The notes beneath the pieces are model-generated. The model worked only from the letters and a program-made list of their open reading frames with translations, had not been told where the DNA came from and did not search any database. The position numbers and the translations under genes are program-made. From Antedon bifida (lineage: Eukaryota; Echinodermata; Crinoidea; Comatulida; Antedonidae), in the NCBI GenBank assembly GCA_963402885.1, contig OY727102.1:17670001-17734000 (forward strand): a DNA stretch of 64,000 nt, given 5' to 3'. Every line of letters starts with the position of its first letter. Position 1 is the first letter of the stretch. Of the stretch, positions 13,051 to 26,300 are shown one piece after another.

Positions 13051-13500
13051 ACACACCAATCTTGCTTGTATTTTGTATTTTAAACGATGTATTGTATATT
13101 TATTGTACCAAATTTTAACATTTTTAAATGTTAATTTTGTATTTTTATGAGAATTGTTAACCTTTTAACTTTAAACAAACGAAAATAATTTCAAACAATG
13201 TACTACTGTTTTACTGTTTTTGGCCATGAATATATCAATGAAATGAAATATATAAACTTGTTCAAGATATTTTTAATTTTTGTCGATAAGTTAGGTATTT
13301 AATTGGTGTTTTATATTATTTTATTTATACTATTCATAATATTATATTTACTTTTAATATACATTTGTTTTGAATATAGAATATTTTATATGCTTGTGTA
13401 TGTTTTATTGGAGGCCCTTAATGATCAGTTCCTTCACTGGAACTGGATAGGCCACCATTATAATTAAAGATGCTATTAAACAGACAAATAAATAACGGTA
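13050..13500 (+). mobile_element. Possible LINE 3' tail
   Basis: Resembles the 3' UTR of a Rex1/L2-like LINE: a poly-T-rich stretch, a short segment GGAGGCCCTTAATGATCAG followed by a TTCACTGGAACTGGATAGG hairpin-like segment, and an (ATAA)n tail near 13490. No coding part is left. Confidence 0.35.
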
Positions 13501-13716
13501 TACATTATAATGTATATATGTAACTTTTTAAGAACTTGATTTCCTCTGAAATATCATAGACAAATAATTGGTATATTTTCTTTTCTTTAAACAATTTAAT
13601 TTTGATGGAATTTACTGTATTGTTTAATCTAATCTCCATTTTCTGACAAACTATTTTGAGATCAAAGAATATTAAATTGAAAGAAAAAGGAAATACCTAA
13701 ACTATGACATAGTGAT

Positions 13717-13861
13717 GGTTATCTACACGATCAGACTAGTGTGATGTGCCCAAATATGGTAGAGATATGCCCATATATGGTAGTGATATGACATCATCAT
13801 GCCTATATATGGGCATATCACGTTTTTTTTTCACATACAGTTTGATGGTGTAGACAGAGCA
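13717..13861. mobile_element. MITE-A copy
   Basis: Palindromic miniature element. Inner arms GATGTGCCCAAATATGG and CATATATGGGCATATCAC surround a central ACATCATCAT; the right end is GTGTAGACAGAGC-like. The left end is diverged. A further solo right end is at 13897-13920. Confidence 0.75.
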
Positions 13862-13924
13862 TTTAGAAATGAAAGTGTTTCAGTGATCGTATAAATTTTG
13901 ATAGTGTATAGACAGAGCTTAAGA

Positions 13925-14980
13925 GGATTAGAAAAAATAGTATAATGTATATATAATTAAGTACACTTAGTTACATCACAAATACCACGTCACCGAATAA
14001 ACACTACACTAATTAAGGATATAAAGGCGGCATAACATTAGCCTGACGTAGTGAATCAGTTTAATACCTGAAAAAAAATGATTGTATTTTTTAAATTAAT
14101 AAAGAATTTTTAAAAAAGGAGCGAATGGAAGAATAAATAAAGAAACGAATAAATAAATCAGTTTTCATTTCATAAACATTTATTTCTATTAATGGTGCAT
14201 AGAAAATAGCAATAATAAATTAAATAAAGAAGAAACGTACCATTAAACAGTTATTTAAATTAATATGTTTTTTTTGCTTGATTAAATTGATGATTATTAA
14301 AATTAAAAATATTACTGTGAAGAAGTATATTTGCTCTATTGCAACATTATCACAAGATAACAAAAGGATTAACAACAGGTGTCATAGTCATCATTGCTAT
14401 TACTGTATCATTTTCGTCGATTTAGTGTATTATTATTTTTGATGAGATATCAGCGTTATCATCACCATTACGTCATCGTCATAATTTACTCGTTGTCATT
14501 ATCACAGTGTGTCTTTTTGAGGATCAAAGTATTGCCAAGTTATTATTGATACAATGTACGCAATTCTTTTTAGTATTGATTGTACTGGAGCATCAATAAT
14601 AATGGTGCGTTTACATTATTATGTCATTATGATCGAAAACTAAAACAATAAATATGTTTTGTGATAAACATGTCATGTGAATAATGTTATTGTAATTAAC
14701 ATTATACTCATTAAAATGAAGGTAAATAGAACACCAATTCTTTCAACAAGGTCTTTATTTGCAAGAGGCTATATTTACTAGTGATGACGTAATGGGAATT
14801 TCCCTTTTGCTGCAGAATACGATAGCGCGTGTTATTTGCATCGCTAACGTCAATACGAATCTTATATACAGCGACGTATGATATTAAAAGATGCGTTGTT
14901 ACTTCTTAAAACAGAACGATATTGATAAGTTAAAATAATTGATTATAAACAGGTTATTTTCGACAAAACACGACAAGCAC
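13925..14980. other. Intergenic sequence, nothing recognised
   Basis: AT-rich with a short CATCATCACCATTACGTC-like low-complexity patch near 14455. No gene evidence. Confidence 0.4.
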
Positions 14981-14985
14981 AACTA

Positions 14986-15140
14986 AAGCTATGTCTACAC
15001 TATCAAACTTTATGTGAAAAAAACATACCCATTATCGACATGATGATGTCATATCACTACCATATTTTGAGCATATCACTACAATATTTGGGCACATCAT
15101 ACTTTTTTGTCAAACTAGTTTGATAGTGTAGACAGAGCCT
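14986..15140. mobile_element. MITE-A copy
   Basis: Both ends are present: AAAGCTATGTCTACACTATC at the left and GATAGTGTAGACAGAGCC at the right, with the inner ATGTCATATCACTACCATAT arm. Same family as the copies at 20.1, 29.9 and 33.0 kb. Confidence 0.8.
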
Positions 15141-15339
15141 AAAAAATCAGAAATGTTTCATGATTTTTTATTTTGTATATTTATTTGCTATTTGAAAAAA
15201 CATGACATTGTTTTTGTTTATTTTTTTGTACTAGAAGTTTAGAACATATATAATCACAATGATTAATTAAAAACGTCATTGTATTTGACATCAGTATGAC
15301 TGGGAGTTTATAAATAGCAAGTGTAATAACTTAGCTACA

Positions 15340-15600
15340 TCATCAACTTAATGCAGACTCTCTCACTTCTTTCAATTTTTGATGTTATTATATGTTGCTT
15401 TTAAAAGATTGTATCCCTGTGGTATTCCTCGTCTGTTTTTAAATATTGATTGTTTTAAATAATATATCTCAAGTATTATTGAATATTTTTATATAGTAAT
15501 AATTTTATCAATATACATTTTAAAATGTTGAAAATGTACTCATATTATTTCCATTTTAAATTGGCAAATAAAATTGAATCTTCAATCTTGAATCTTCTTT
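15340..15600 (+). mobile_element. Probable LINE 3' tail
   Basis: AT-rich 3' UTR-like sequence ending in AATAAAATTGAATC and a TTGAATCTTCAATCTTGAATC tail, the pattern seen at 2996-3013 and 16833-16853. Coding part absent. Confidence 0.4.
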
Positions 15601-16395
15601 AATGTTTAAAGTATTAATGAATATAATATGTTTACGTTATAGGTGAGAAATGAGTTTAAATACTTATAATGATTTATGAATATTATAGCTATTTTATAAT
15701 TATTATTGTATTGTCATAATGTATGTAATAACAGTTATATAAACCTGTATGAATATAGAGTAGAGAAACATATTAATGAACGCGCTACATGTGAAGAATA
15801 TAAATATAACGATAAAAATACATTTATTATATAAAATTGAAAAGAAATAAAAGTGGGTGAAATCCCCACAAAAGAGAGAAAAAAGTTATTGCTATTATTT
15901 CGGAGGCAATCCGGACCATGATTCCAATTCTAGACCACTTTTTATTATTGTGTTAAGACCTGCTAGTGTTAAAAGATAGGAGACAATTTTCAAAAGCCGG
16001 CGATTTGGTACTGAGCAGTCTTAACGTAACGTGAGATTCATAGTAAAAATTAAAATATAAAATGTTATTAATAATAATAAATACACACTCAGCACCAAGA
16101 CACAAAAATAAAATTAAAAAGTCGGGGAAAATCATATGTAGGCCTAGGGGAATTATACTTTAGACGGAGGTATGAACTATCGGAGTGGCCTTCTAGCTTA
16201 GTTATTTGTTGTGTACAACGTTATATTACTTAACTTAACAATTTTCAATCCTTCTCAAAATTCAACGTGTTTGTTGCGTTGTTGCTAATTTGCATATAGG
16301 TGGTCGCGGTTTGGCTAGAAATTCTCAGCGTGAAATGATATGTGAATTAGTTAAATTGATCTAACAAACACATTGTTGGTGAGAAATTTCTGTTC
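15600..16395. other. Intergenic sequence, nothing recognised
   Basis: AT-rich. A small minus-strand open frame at 15953-16135 has no motif and is not called. Confidence 0.4.
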
Positions 16396-16680
16396 TAACC
16401 TGGCCGAATGGCTAAAGAGGAATTTAAAGTTGGCAGAGGCATAAGTATATCGGATGTACGGTTCAGGAGGAGATAGTAGGCCTCAACTTTCGTGTTTATG
16501 CTGTTGGCTAACGAAACACCTTTGTATACTCCGTCTGGTGAATACATTTACTTTAAATGGGATATAGACGTATCAATTTGTTGTCTGTAAGGATATTTTG
16601 GACATAATTGCTTTCAGCGCACCGTCGAAGGTAAAGGAGAGCTCTAATTCCGGGTTCGAATCTCTGTTGAGGTAAGTTTC
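16396..16680 (+). repeat. Split tRNA-like sequence (A-box and B-box ~230 bp apart)
   Basis: A Ser/Leu-tRNA-like A-box (TGGCCGAATGGCTAAAG) lies near 16402, and a strong B-box (GGGTTCGAATCTC) near 16648 follows at roughly three times the normal spacing. It looks like a tRNA-derived SINE or tRNA pseudogene interrupted by an insertion. Confidence 0.4.
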
Positions 16681-16689
16681 TCGTTCTAG

Positions 16690-16855
16690 GCTAACTTAAT
16701 AAATACAACATAGATAAGTTACTAATACTGTAGATGGAGAAGCATTCTATATATTTAAGTTTAGAGTTTACGATTTTTCTTTTTCTGTTTATAAGTTTAT
16801 TAATATGGATGATATTTCCGAAATAAAACGAAATTGAATTGAATTGAATTGAATG
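16690..16855 (+). mobile_element. LINE 3' tail with (ATTGA)n
   Basis: AT-rich segment ending in AAATAAAACG and four GAATT/ATTGA units (16830-16853), the microsatellite tail used by LINEs of this genome. No coding part. Confidence 0.5.
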
Positions 16856-17585
16856 TTCAGGATTTCAAGTTTCTCATATGACGGTCGAATTTATAAATAC
16901 AAACATAGTAATGTGTTTCCCTCCATCACTTGTTTGCAGACGATGGATCAGATAAACGTCTGATTTTTCGTAATTAAGATGGGCGAGATGACTGTGTAAA
17001 TACATACGTATACAACAAATGACGTCATATAAACAAAGGCTATTTACACGTTGCAGTGATTGATTTTGATTTGAAATTAAACTATACAATAGTAAATAAT
17101 AGTGTATATCCGGTTACGACAAAAACACGCTTTTAAAACACAACACGGTATTGGAAAGATTTATGTATTACGCTGAAACTCAACAATGTAAATAAATATA
17201 CCTACGTAAATAAAGTTTCAAAGTAATATAGAAACAGGTAAACAAAATAATAATAAAAATATTGGATTTTCCGAAAAAATTAAATTCTAAATGTGAATTT
17301 GCAAAAACAACACTTGGTGGTCCTTAACGAATTTAAGAATAAACAATAATAATTTGTTTTCCTAAGTGGTTGGAATTGAGCATAGACATGATTTAATGTT
17401 ACATTCACTTTTATATAAGTTACATAGAGGTAATAAGATTATAATAAAAATACTGAATTTTCCGTAAAAATTAAATTCTTCTAAACATATAATTTTGCAA
17501 AAATCCTTAACAATAATTGTCTTAAGCCTACACATGATTACCTTTAATGTTACTCCTTAACACTGTTATAGTTACATAGGTTTGA

Positions 17586-17712
17586 TTTCACGCAGGTGGG
17601 GGCAAGCGAAATTATTGGACATTTCCTTACATTGCGTCGGTACGTTACAAAGGGTAAATATAGGAAATTTGATTTCGTATTGTTTTAGTGGGAACCACAC
17701 TTTGTTCGATTT
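17586..17712. mobile_element. MITE-B fragment
   Basis: Contains TTTGATTTCACGCAGGTGGG, then ATTATTGGACATTT, and ends in GTGGGAACCACACTTTG, matching the right half of MITE-B copies at 47.98-54.99 kb. Degenerate. Confidence 0.65.
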
Positions 17713-17734
17713 TGGTTTGTTAAAAAGTATTAAT

Positions 17735-18190
17735 CAATCAATCGTTCGATTTATATAGCGCCATTCCAACAGTCATTGCTCACTCATGGCGCTGCCAAAA
17801 ATATCAGAAAATGTGAGTTTTGAGTAGTGACTAACTTAAAGGTGCTTAATAATGATGTTGGTTTAATGTTCAAAGGTAAGTGGTTCCAGAGCCTAGGTCC
17901 AGCAATACTGAAAGTCCGATCTTCCCAAAACTATGTTTGCTCCTCGGAGTGACTAGATCTTAGTTCTCGCTTTCTCTCCTTGATTGTCAATAATTCTGAG
18001 AGGTATTTGGGAGCGCAACTATTTAGGCATCGGAACACCAGAAGCAGGATCTTAAATTGAACACGCGACTCCACGGGTAGACAATATAACTTTTTTAGCA
18101 ATGGTGTAACATGATCGTACTTTTTTGCACACGTCACCAAGCGAGCTGCCCAATTCTGCACCTTCCTCATAAGTAGTAGAATTAAAACAG
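17735..18190 (-). mobile_element. LINE reverse-transcriptase C-terminal fragment, 3' end
   Basis: The minus-strand segment 17931-18170 encodes K-V-Q-N-W-A-A-R-L-V followed by Y-D-H-V-T-P-L-L-K-K-L and later P-K-Y-L-S-E-L-L, the typical C-terminal region of L2/CR1/Jockey-like reverse transcriptases. A later frame encodes G-P-R-L-W-N. A GCGCTATATAAATCG stretch and ATTGATTGATT tail (17735-17765) form the 3' end. Broken by stops and frameshifts: a dead copy. Confidence 0.75.
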
Positions 18191-18199
18191 CTTTTTTTT

Positions 18200-19215
18200 C
18201 GCGCCGCTCTTTTAGGCAGTTATATTCAAGAGAACGGAAGCATTAGGAAACAGTTACCATGCGGTAGGTTAAAGTTTACTACGGCTGAAAAAATGGGTAT
18301 TTAGAAACTCGGACTGAGAATGCGCACACCCTAAAGCACGTCTGGGAAAAGAGAGACTATGAATACATTTGATGATGCATATTAATGCATGTAGACGGTT
18401 GTTATCGTGAGATGAGCGGCGATTTTTGATTAAAAAAAAAATATTTCTTGTTCAATTTAGCAATACACTTCGGATTTGGAAGCACATTTGAGGCTATACA
18501 CAATTGTGACTATCTTAAAGAATAAAAACAAATTTCACTGTACCTCTAAAATATTACTTTATTAACAGTAACACCAATCAGTTACTACACATATTAATTT
18601 TAGTAATTGTAATAAATAATACACCATGTCGACATTTCAATTTTTATGAAAAATGTAACATCATTTGGTAAAACTTTAACATCGCCATTGTAAGTTACAT
18701 TAAACTACAAAGGCATAATAAGAATATTATAAATAAACATGAATATAATTAAAACAAAAAAACAAGGTATTTTTTAAATATTACCTAAAAATATACACTA
18801 ATTAATATGCAACAACATATTGTACTGCCAAAACTAAACACAATTTGATATGTACATTATTATTTTGAATACAAGAAACATTGTGGTAAAATAATGGAAA
18901 GGTTATTGTTACATAATTATATTAATCTTGAGAAAAAAAAGACTTAGATTATAAAATCTTTTCACTACTAAAACAATAGTATTTTACATGTTTGCTCCAT
19001 ATCAGTGTCGAAACATCAACTGTGCATTCAATTTATATTTATCCTTTGCAAATTCGAGTTTGTGTAAATCAGTTGAATTTAAAAGAACAATTAAACACAG
19101 TTAATCCATGCAACTTAAAATATTTTAATATTTGGGAAATTCTATCAGACATGCTTAACAAAAAAATGAAAGCAAATATTTTGCCTTAAGAGTTTTTCAC
19201 TTAAGCACTATCTTG
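18200..19215. other. Intergenic sequence, nothing recognised
   Basis: AT-rich. The open frame at 18992-19189 has no recognisable motif. A poly-A-rich stretch near 18430 is the only notable point. Confidence 0.4.
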
Positions 19216-19219
19216 ACAT

Positions 19220-19545
19220 CTTGACTTAACAAAACAATAAGTGCCAGCGCTGTACTTTAACAATAGGCCTACTGACTTGTTGATTTGTGCATGATTTAGT
19301 AGCACTGGTAGGTGGTCCACATGACTGCTTATTGATCTATGGTTCTAGGTTCAAATCCTGGCACTGTCAGTGTGTGAGGATTGAACAAAACAGTAAGTGC
19401 CAGCGCTGTAACTTAACAATAGGCCTACTCACAACTTGCTTATTTATGCATGATTTAGTGGCACTGGTAGGTGGTCTACATGACTGCTTACTGATCCCAT
19501 GGCCCTGGGTTCAAATACTGTCACTGTGTGTCAGGATTGAAAGAA
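19220..19545 (+). repeat. Tandem pair of tRNA-related (SINE-like) units, ~165 bp each
   Basis: Two head-to-tail units share AGTGCCAGCGCTGTA, GGCCTACT, GCATGATTTAG, GCACTGGTAGGTGGTC and a tRNA B-box (GGTTCAAATCCTGG in unit 1, GGTTCAAATACTG in unit 2). Units start near 19240 and 19398. Probably a duplicated SINE head. Confidence 0.6.
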
Positions 19546-20143
19546 ACCTATGCTATCGTATCCTTAGTTTTATTTTACAACATACAATTTAGGATCGATG
19601 TGCCTGCTGTCAGATGTGGACACATTTAAAAAAAAAAAAAATGACAAGTTAGTTTTTGAAGATAAAAACTACTGCATTTAATTTGATTTCCGCAGCAAAC
19701 AGCGGGCAGCAAAACAATAGAGTCACATTAGGAACCCATTTGTAATGCATAAATTATCTTTACTATACCTGGGAATAGATTTCTATCAATCACAGATTAC
19801 GGTATATGTTTGCTCAATTTTTTTAAATAATCCCCTTTGTAAAAGCCTTCCCTGGTCATTTCACTTGAGAATAAATAATATTTAAACAGTACAGATACTA
19901 AAATCTGTGCAGGAAATAAAAGTCCCCAAATCAAAAGAATAAATTATGTGATACTTCTACGGCAGACGCTCTAACTTTTAGAACTCTGGTGCAGCCAGCC
20001 AAATTGTATAGCAACTTTTTGCACCCTAAACACGGTTACTTTATTTTTTATTTGATCACACATTTCTAGTGTACATTCTTCTATCTGAATCAGATATATT
20101 TTATTTTATGGAAGAAGTGAGGTTACGTGTGCTCAACGTGTCA

Positions 20144-20284
20144 ACACTGTCTACACTAGCAAACTTTATGTGACAAAAAAAGTGATGTGCCCTTATATGG
20201 ACATGATGATGTCATATCACTACCATATTTGGGCACATCACACTTTTTTTTTGTCAAACTAGTTTGATAGTGTAGACGGATCTT
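20144..20284. mobile_element. MITE-A copy just past VPS28
   Basis: Left end CACTGTCTACACTAGC, right end AGTTTGATAGTGTAGACGG, inner ATGGACATGATGATGTCAT. It lies within ~100 bp downstream of the VPS28 stop codon and just beyond its likely poly(A) signal. Confidence 0.8.
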
Positions 20285-20308
20285 AAAACAATATTTGATA
20301 CTGTTCCC

Positions 20309-20314
20309 TTTATT
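20309..20314 (-). promoter_or_regulatory. VPS28 polyadenylation signal AATAAA
   Basis: TTTATT on the plus strand (AATAAA on the minus strand), 72 nt past the VPS28 stop codon. Consensus and spacing fit; usage is inferred. Confidence 0.55.
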
Positions 20315-20385
20315 GTACAGTCTACTTTAATTGAACCTATAAAAAAGCGTACAATCAAACAACCATCAATCCATCTCAGCGTCAT

Positions 20386-23300
20386 CTATTTTGACTGGAG
20401 TCCACGAATAAACATGTTGTATGCAGATTCTAGGTCATACAGTATTTGTCTAATTTGCTCACTATCCAATTCGTCTGATGCTCGCATACTGTTCATTGTT
20501 TTCAACCTGAAGAACATTATAGAATTTTATAATTATTATTTTAACTTTTTTATAGTAAAAATGTGCAATATATTAAATTATATAATAACTAAATAAATTC
20601 CTGTCATTTGATTGGATGATTGTGGGTCACATGGCGTGCAACAGTACTCACTATTGAACGGTCGTTCAATAATTCGCATTTGGAAAATATTTTTATAAAC
20701 TATTATTATTTGTATATTATTACCTCTGCCAAAAAGGTTATGTTTTCATGCATGTATCTTTATGTTTTTTTTCTATATGTATTAGTTAGCAGGATTACAA
20801 AAAGTTATCGCCCGATTTTCATAGAATTTTAAAGGATGATTTCATAGCTGTATGGGAACATATTTTTCATTTTCGTATTCTTAGGTGGAAGTTTGCGCTC
20901 TCTGAGTGCCCTTCTAGTTACGAGAGAGTTTCTTAATTATACAAATTTTTCCCACTAAATGCATCCATACAAATAGGGTATAAAAATGACCGGAATCGTA
21001 CTGGGGGTGGGGAAATTTAGGGGTACAAGATGTAGTGTGGGTATCTTCACTAGTTTTGCAATAATTTGAAATACTCTACATATAGATTGAGTTAAATTAA
21101 ATAAAAGAAAAAAGTAAGAAAACAATTTTATTGGAATTAAGGTTTACAATGAATTCACTAAATTCCCTTATTAGGATATCATATGTTGTATTTCATGTAG
21201 ACAATACAGTTATTAGTTAAATGTCAAGTGTACTGAAGTTTTCAATGAAATTGAAACTAATTTTTGCAATTAAATCGCACATAAATTTGATGAATATCTT
21301 CAAACAAAAAGAAATATAAAGTCCAACTTTCGCTAATAATCCATTCAATGCTGAGTATTATTACTAACTATTGTATGAATAAAATTAGGTTTAAGGATAT
21401 AAAGTTCAAAGTATTATGAACAGGTTTAGAACAATTACTGACATTTAATGGATGACAAATGAAAGAAAAAAGAAAGTGAAATAATTTGAATATATCACTC
21501 ATTAAGTTAGAATGTGCCTCTTTTGATTGTCTGTGAATTAAATATTGTAATAAAATAGCAGGAACTAGAACTGGATACAAAAAAATGTGTATAGGATTGG
21601 ATATGAATAATAGAGTAACTTATACAAGATTCAAATGTCCCCAATGAAGATGCAAGAGATAACAAAATACCTTCAAAACAAAGGATTTAATTGTCTACTC
21701 TAGGTATTTGAATCTCAGAATAGGTTATAGTAAATTTAAATCTACTAAAGAATAATTTGAAAAGGGGTTCCTGTTTCATTTTGAAGTTTGATTTCTATCT
21801 TTAAACACTAGGTTAAAAATCTTCAAACAAATATTGACAAAAAAACAATCAAATAACAAACAACTTGATGATGATCAGATGATGTCTATTAATGTTCAAT
21901 ATTTCCTTAACATGTTGCCCAAATATGGTATAATAAACAAAAACAATATAATTTCATAACATATAGTAATAATATAGTAATAAGATCATAGCTAAAAGTG
22001 GAATTTTTTATTATTAATTAATTAAAGATGTGTTTTTCCCCTGAACATTTGTTTAATTTAATTGTTTTGTTGAATATGCCATTTTAATGTCACATAATAG
22101 TTACTCACTTTGACTAAAAATTGGACCGAAAAAAAATTATTTACTTGAAAAAACTGATTTATAGCAAAAATACCAGCCAGCCAATGAGTTTTTGGTTGAA
22201 TTTAGCCATTTATTTTGACATTTTATAACTGTCAGTCATTGGTCAAGTCGCTTATTTTGCGTCTAAGTCTTTGCGTTGTGTCTCTAATGGGAACTAAGCT
22301 TAGGGAAAGGTTGCTTACAGTAAGCTGTGATTGGGTTAAATTATTAAAAGCATCTTAATATAAGTTTCTAAATAAAATCATTTTTTAAAATCTTCTATAA
22401 AAAGCCGTATACTGTATATCTTTTTGAGATTCGGATGTTGAGATAAAACAAAGTTGGATACTTCTAATTTTATCTTCTAATATGTTTAAAAATGGTAATA
22501 ATTGTATGGTTTTCATCAAGATATATTGGATCAACTAGCTACGAACTCAGAAATCGTTGTCAGAAAGAAATGTAAGGGTGTGTGGCGCAGTGTGTTGGAC
22601 GTTGGATTACTGGTCGTGAGGTCGTGAGTTCGAATCCAACTCTTGTCGCATTGCTTGTATCCTTAAGTTAGACAATTTACTTACATTTGCCTCTCTCCAT
22701 CCATGTGTATTAATGAGTACCCGGTTAGATCAAGACACAACTTTGCGCTGATTACTAGCTGCATTATGGGAGTAACAAAAAACAAGGCCATATACATAGC
22801 TGCAATCGCATGTGCTCAAAGTTTTTACCGACCGACCGACATAGTGAGCTGTAGAGTTGCGTTTGGCTGGGGAAGCGCTTAGAGGCATTGTGCAATAAGC
22901 GCTACAGTATATAAGAAAAAATATTAATTCAGTATGGTGGCAGCATTCATTTTCAAAATGTATTCAATTTATTTAAAGTTACTTATTTATTTTAAACTAA
23001 ATTTTTCTTATTTTGTACTAATTGCTGTTACTTACCAATTTGCAACCTTTTCTTTACCATCATAGCCGTCCGGTAATGAGCTCATTCTGTTCATTGTGTC
23101 ATTCAGTTCTCGTAACTCTGGCTCAATCTCATCGACCGCTTTCATGTCCAATCGCAGTTTATCCATAACTGTGATAAAAAGCTATACAAAGAAACACACA
23201 GTAAAACATCTTTTTTTAAAAGCTATACAAAGAAACACAGTATAAACATCTTTTTTAAAAGCTATACAAAGAAACACACAGTATAAAAACTATAACATCT

Positions 23301-26300
23301 TTTTAAAAAGCTATATAAAGAAACATAGAGTATAAAAAAAAATACATCTTTTTTATTTATATTCATTATTTTTAAAAGAACACATCAACATTGATCTTTA
23401 TAGCAACTTTGAATCAGAATACTGTATTATATTTTTTTTTTCCATTTTTAAAACTTGAATTTATAAATTTTAAATAAATATTATTATTATTATACAAGGC
23501 TGATTCCTCTTGTCAGTGTACCTAACGCATTATTTTCTAGTATTAATTATTAAAATATAAATATATTTAAAATTATATGTTATATGATTTAAAATCAATA
23601 TTATTATACAGGACTGATTCCTCTTGTCAGTGTACCACATCATTTTCTAGTATTAATAAAGTATAATAATATGGGAGTATGTTTGCAGACTTGGGTAATA
23701 ATGTGAAGCGCTTACAGGCTTTGTGCAATAAGCGCTATTTAAGGTCAACGAATTATCATTCTAATATTTTAATCTAAACTGAATTAGATGAATTCATAGC
23801 ACCGGTGTATCCAAGTGTATCACATGCACTTTCAAGAACCCCTCTTAATAGAAAAGGGGGTTCCCCTTAAGTTTTAAAATCTGACTGAGTTGCCGACACT
23901 TTGTAAAAGGACCCCACCTGGAGTCTGAACTGCTTTTAAGCTTAAACTAGTTTGACAAAAAAAGTGTGATGTGCCCAAATATGGTAGTGATATGCTTAAA
24001 TATGGTAGTGATATGACATCATCCGTATCAGCCATATATGGGCATATCACATTTTTTGTCACATAAAGTTTGATAGTGTAGACAGGGCTTTATGTATAAA
24101 TAATTATAAATATTATTATGAGGGCAAAATATATTTAATTTCAAAGAAGCTAACAGACTATTTTAAATATGATTATGTGGGACTCACTATCAAATATCAT
24201 TTAATGATAAAACAATTTATAATATTTATATGTTTATGTCATTGTGTAATGTTGCTGTTGTTAGTAATTGATTTATTGGAGAGCATACTGTAGTTAAAAA
24301 TATCCTGTCTCATGCTTCTCTGTTAATTTATTGTTGTACCTTTGTACTGTCTTGGTTTTTTTTATAATATAATAAGAATAAGAATAAATGAAATGAAATA
24401 GTTTTATATGGTTGTTACCTTTCAAATTGTACATCGTCATTCTATCTTTCACTTTTATGATTTAACTAATGCCTTTGTCAATTTGTATTTATGGAACTAA
24501 CGCTATATTGTGAACATTTTTATTGTTACTATTAACTGTGTGGGATGAATGAAAATTTCTCTCATCCCTGCTATTAATATGTAACTATAGTGCTATTGTT
24601 AACATGTCTACTGTTTCTATTTGTGTAACTAATGCTATTGTGAACATTTTTATTGTTACTATTTATGTAACTAGTGCTATTGTGAACATTTTTATTGTTA
24701 CTATTTATGTTACCATTGTGGTAACAATATATATCTGAAATCAAAAGAATATAACTACTTCTATAACCAATTTTGGATTAAAATATAACTGCAAGCACTG
24801 CAATTTTTTTTTTAAATTCTTTCTTATTTCTGTTTTTACTATTATAACTTTTTTGGTATTTCTACTAGCTTTATGTAACCATTAGGTCCAATTTGTATTG
24901 ATTTAGTTAGATAGAATTTTCAGTATCATAGTTACAGGTTTCAGAATGGTTCAGTTACAAAGTTTTTATAAAGTAAAGTAATTAAAGTAAAAACATACAA
25001 AGTTTATAAGTTAAAGTAATTTTTGAAAAAAGGGAAAAGATGATATCCATCCACTTTATTATTGTTATTATCAGAAGTTAAAGCTCTGTCTACACTATCA
25101 AATAGTTTGACAAAAAAGCGTAATGTGCTATACGGTAGTGATATGATATCATCATGTCCATATGGGCACATCACATTTTTTTTGTTTTCAACCAATGGTA
25201 GAACATCTTTATATTTTCAGTACTCACTCTCAATTGTTTAAATTAATCTTTTATTATTCTGTATTTTTATTTTTTTTTTTATTTTTATGTACCCTCATTT
25301 TTAAACATATATTTTAGCATGTTATAAATTTACACTGAAATGGGGTCACTCATATACACTGTATACTTATGTTATCTTTTTTCTTTAACAATCATTTGAA
25401 GAGTGAAAAAATAAACGAAACGAAAACAATTGATTGATTGCAATAAAAGAATTTATGAATTTGAATTATCATATTTTACTATTGTTATTTGGTAATAACA
25501 CTTTAGAATCATTTCACTTTTTGTTTTATACATCATTATACATACCGATACAATGTGTGCAATGCATTCACTTGTGTTTTCTTTATCATCTCGTATAGTA
25601 ATTGGTCTATCTTCTCTTATTCTTTCAAGCGCTGCGGGACAGTCCATCTATAAGAATTCAACTTTAGTCAACATGATTTTGAACATGTATTTCTTTACAT
25701 GAAATCATTTTATTTACATGAATTAATTTTCTTTACATGAAATAATTGAAGTATTTTTATTTACCAGCATTATTTTTTAACAAATCAATTTTTTTTTCAA
25801 TCTAATTTTTAGTCAAAAAAAAAACTATTATGTGACATTAAAATGGCATTCAACAAAAAATGTGAAAAAAAACCTATTTGTTGAGGGGATCAATATTAAT
25901 AATATCTTTAAATTTAAATGACAATGTGTTGAAGAAATAATTAAACATGTTTCCCCTTTACCTCAACTAATGGTTGAGCTAAAAATAGACATTGCGTGTT
26001 ATTTCCTTCTGATGGTTGAGGGCAGTACACCATAATCTTTAGTAAATTTCCAGAAAAGTGACTGTGACTTAAATAAAGTTTCCTTTTCAAATATTTTTTA
26101 TAATGCTTCTTAATTTTGTACAATGATTAAATAACCAAAAGATTTTCCAGACTTTTTTCAGTGCTTTGAGGGCAAAAGCATAATTTTTTTTAATTCTTAT
26201 TTTGGTAGGATAAAATAGACAGATGCCTTTTTCACTCCTGTGAATACTGTTCCTATGGGAACTTCAAAGTGCTGGAGAATGGAGCTGTGTAAATGGTTCC

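Noticed and set aside
23874-25195. Open frames with [11 protein letters not shown]
   Set aside because: Translations of MITE-A copies.
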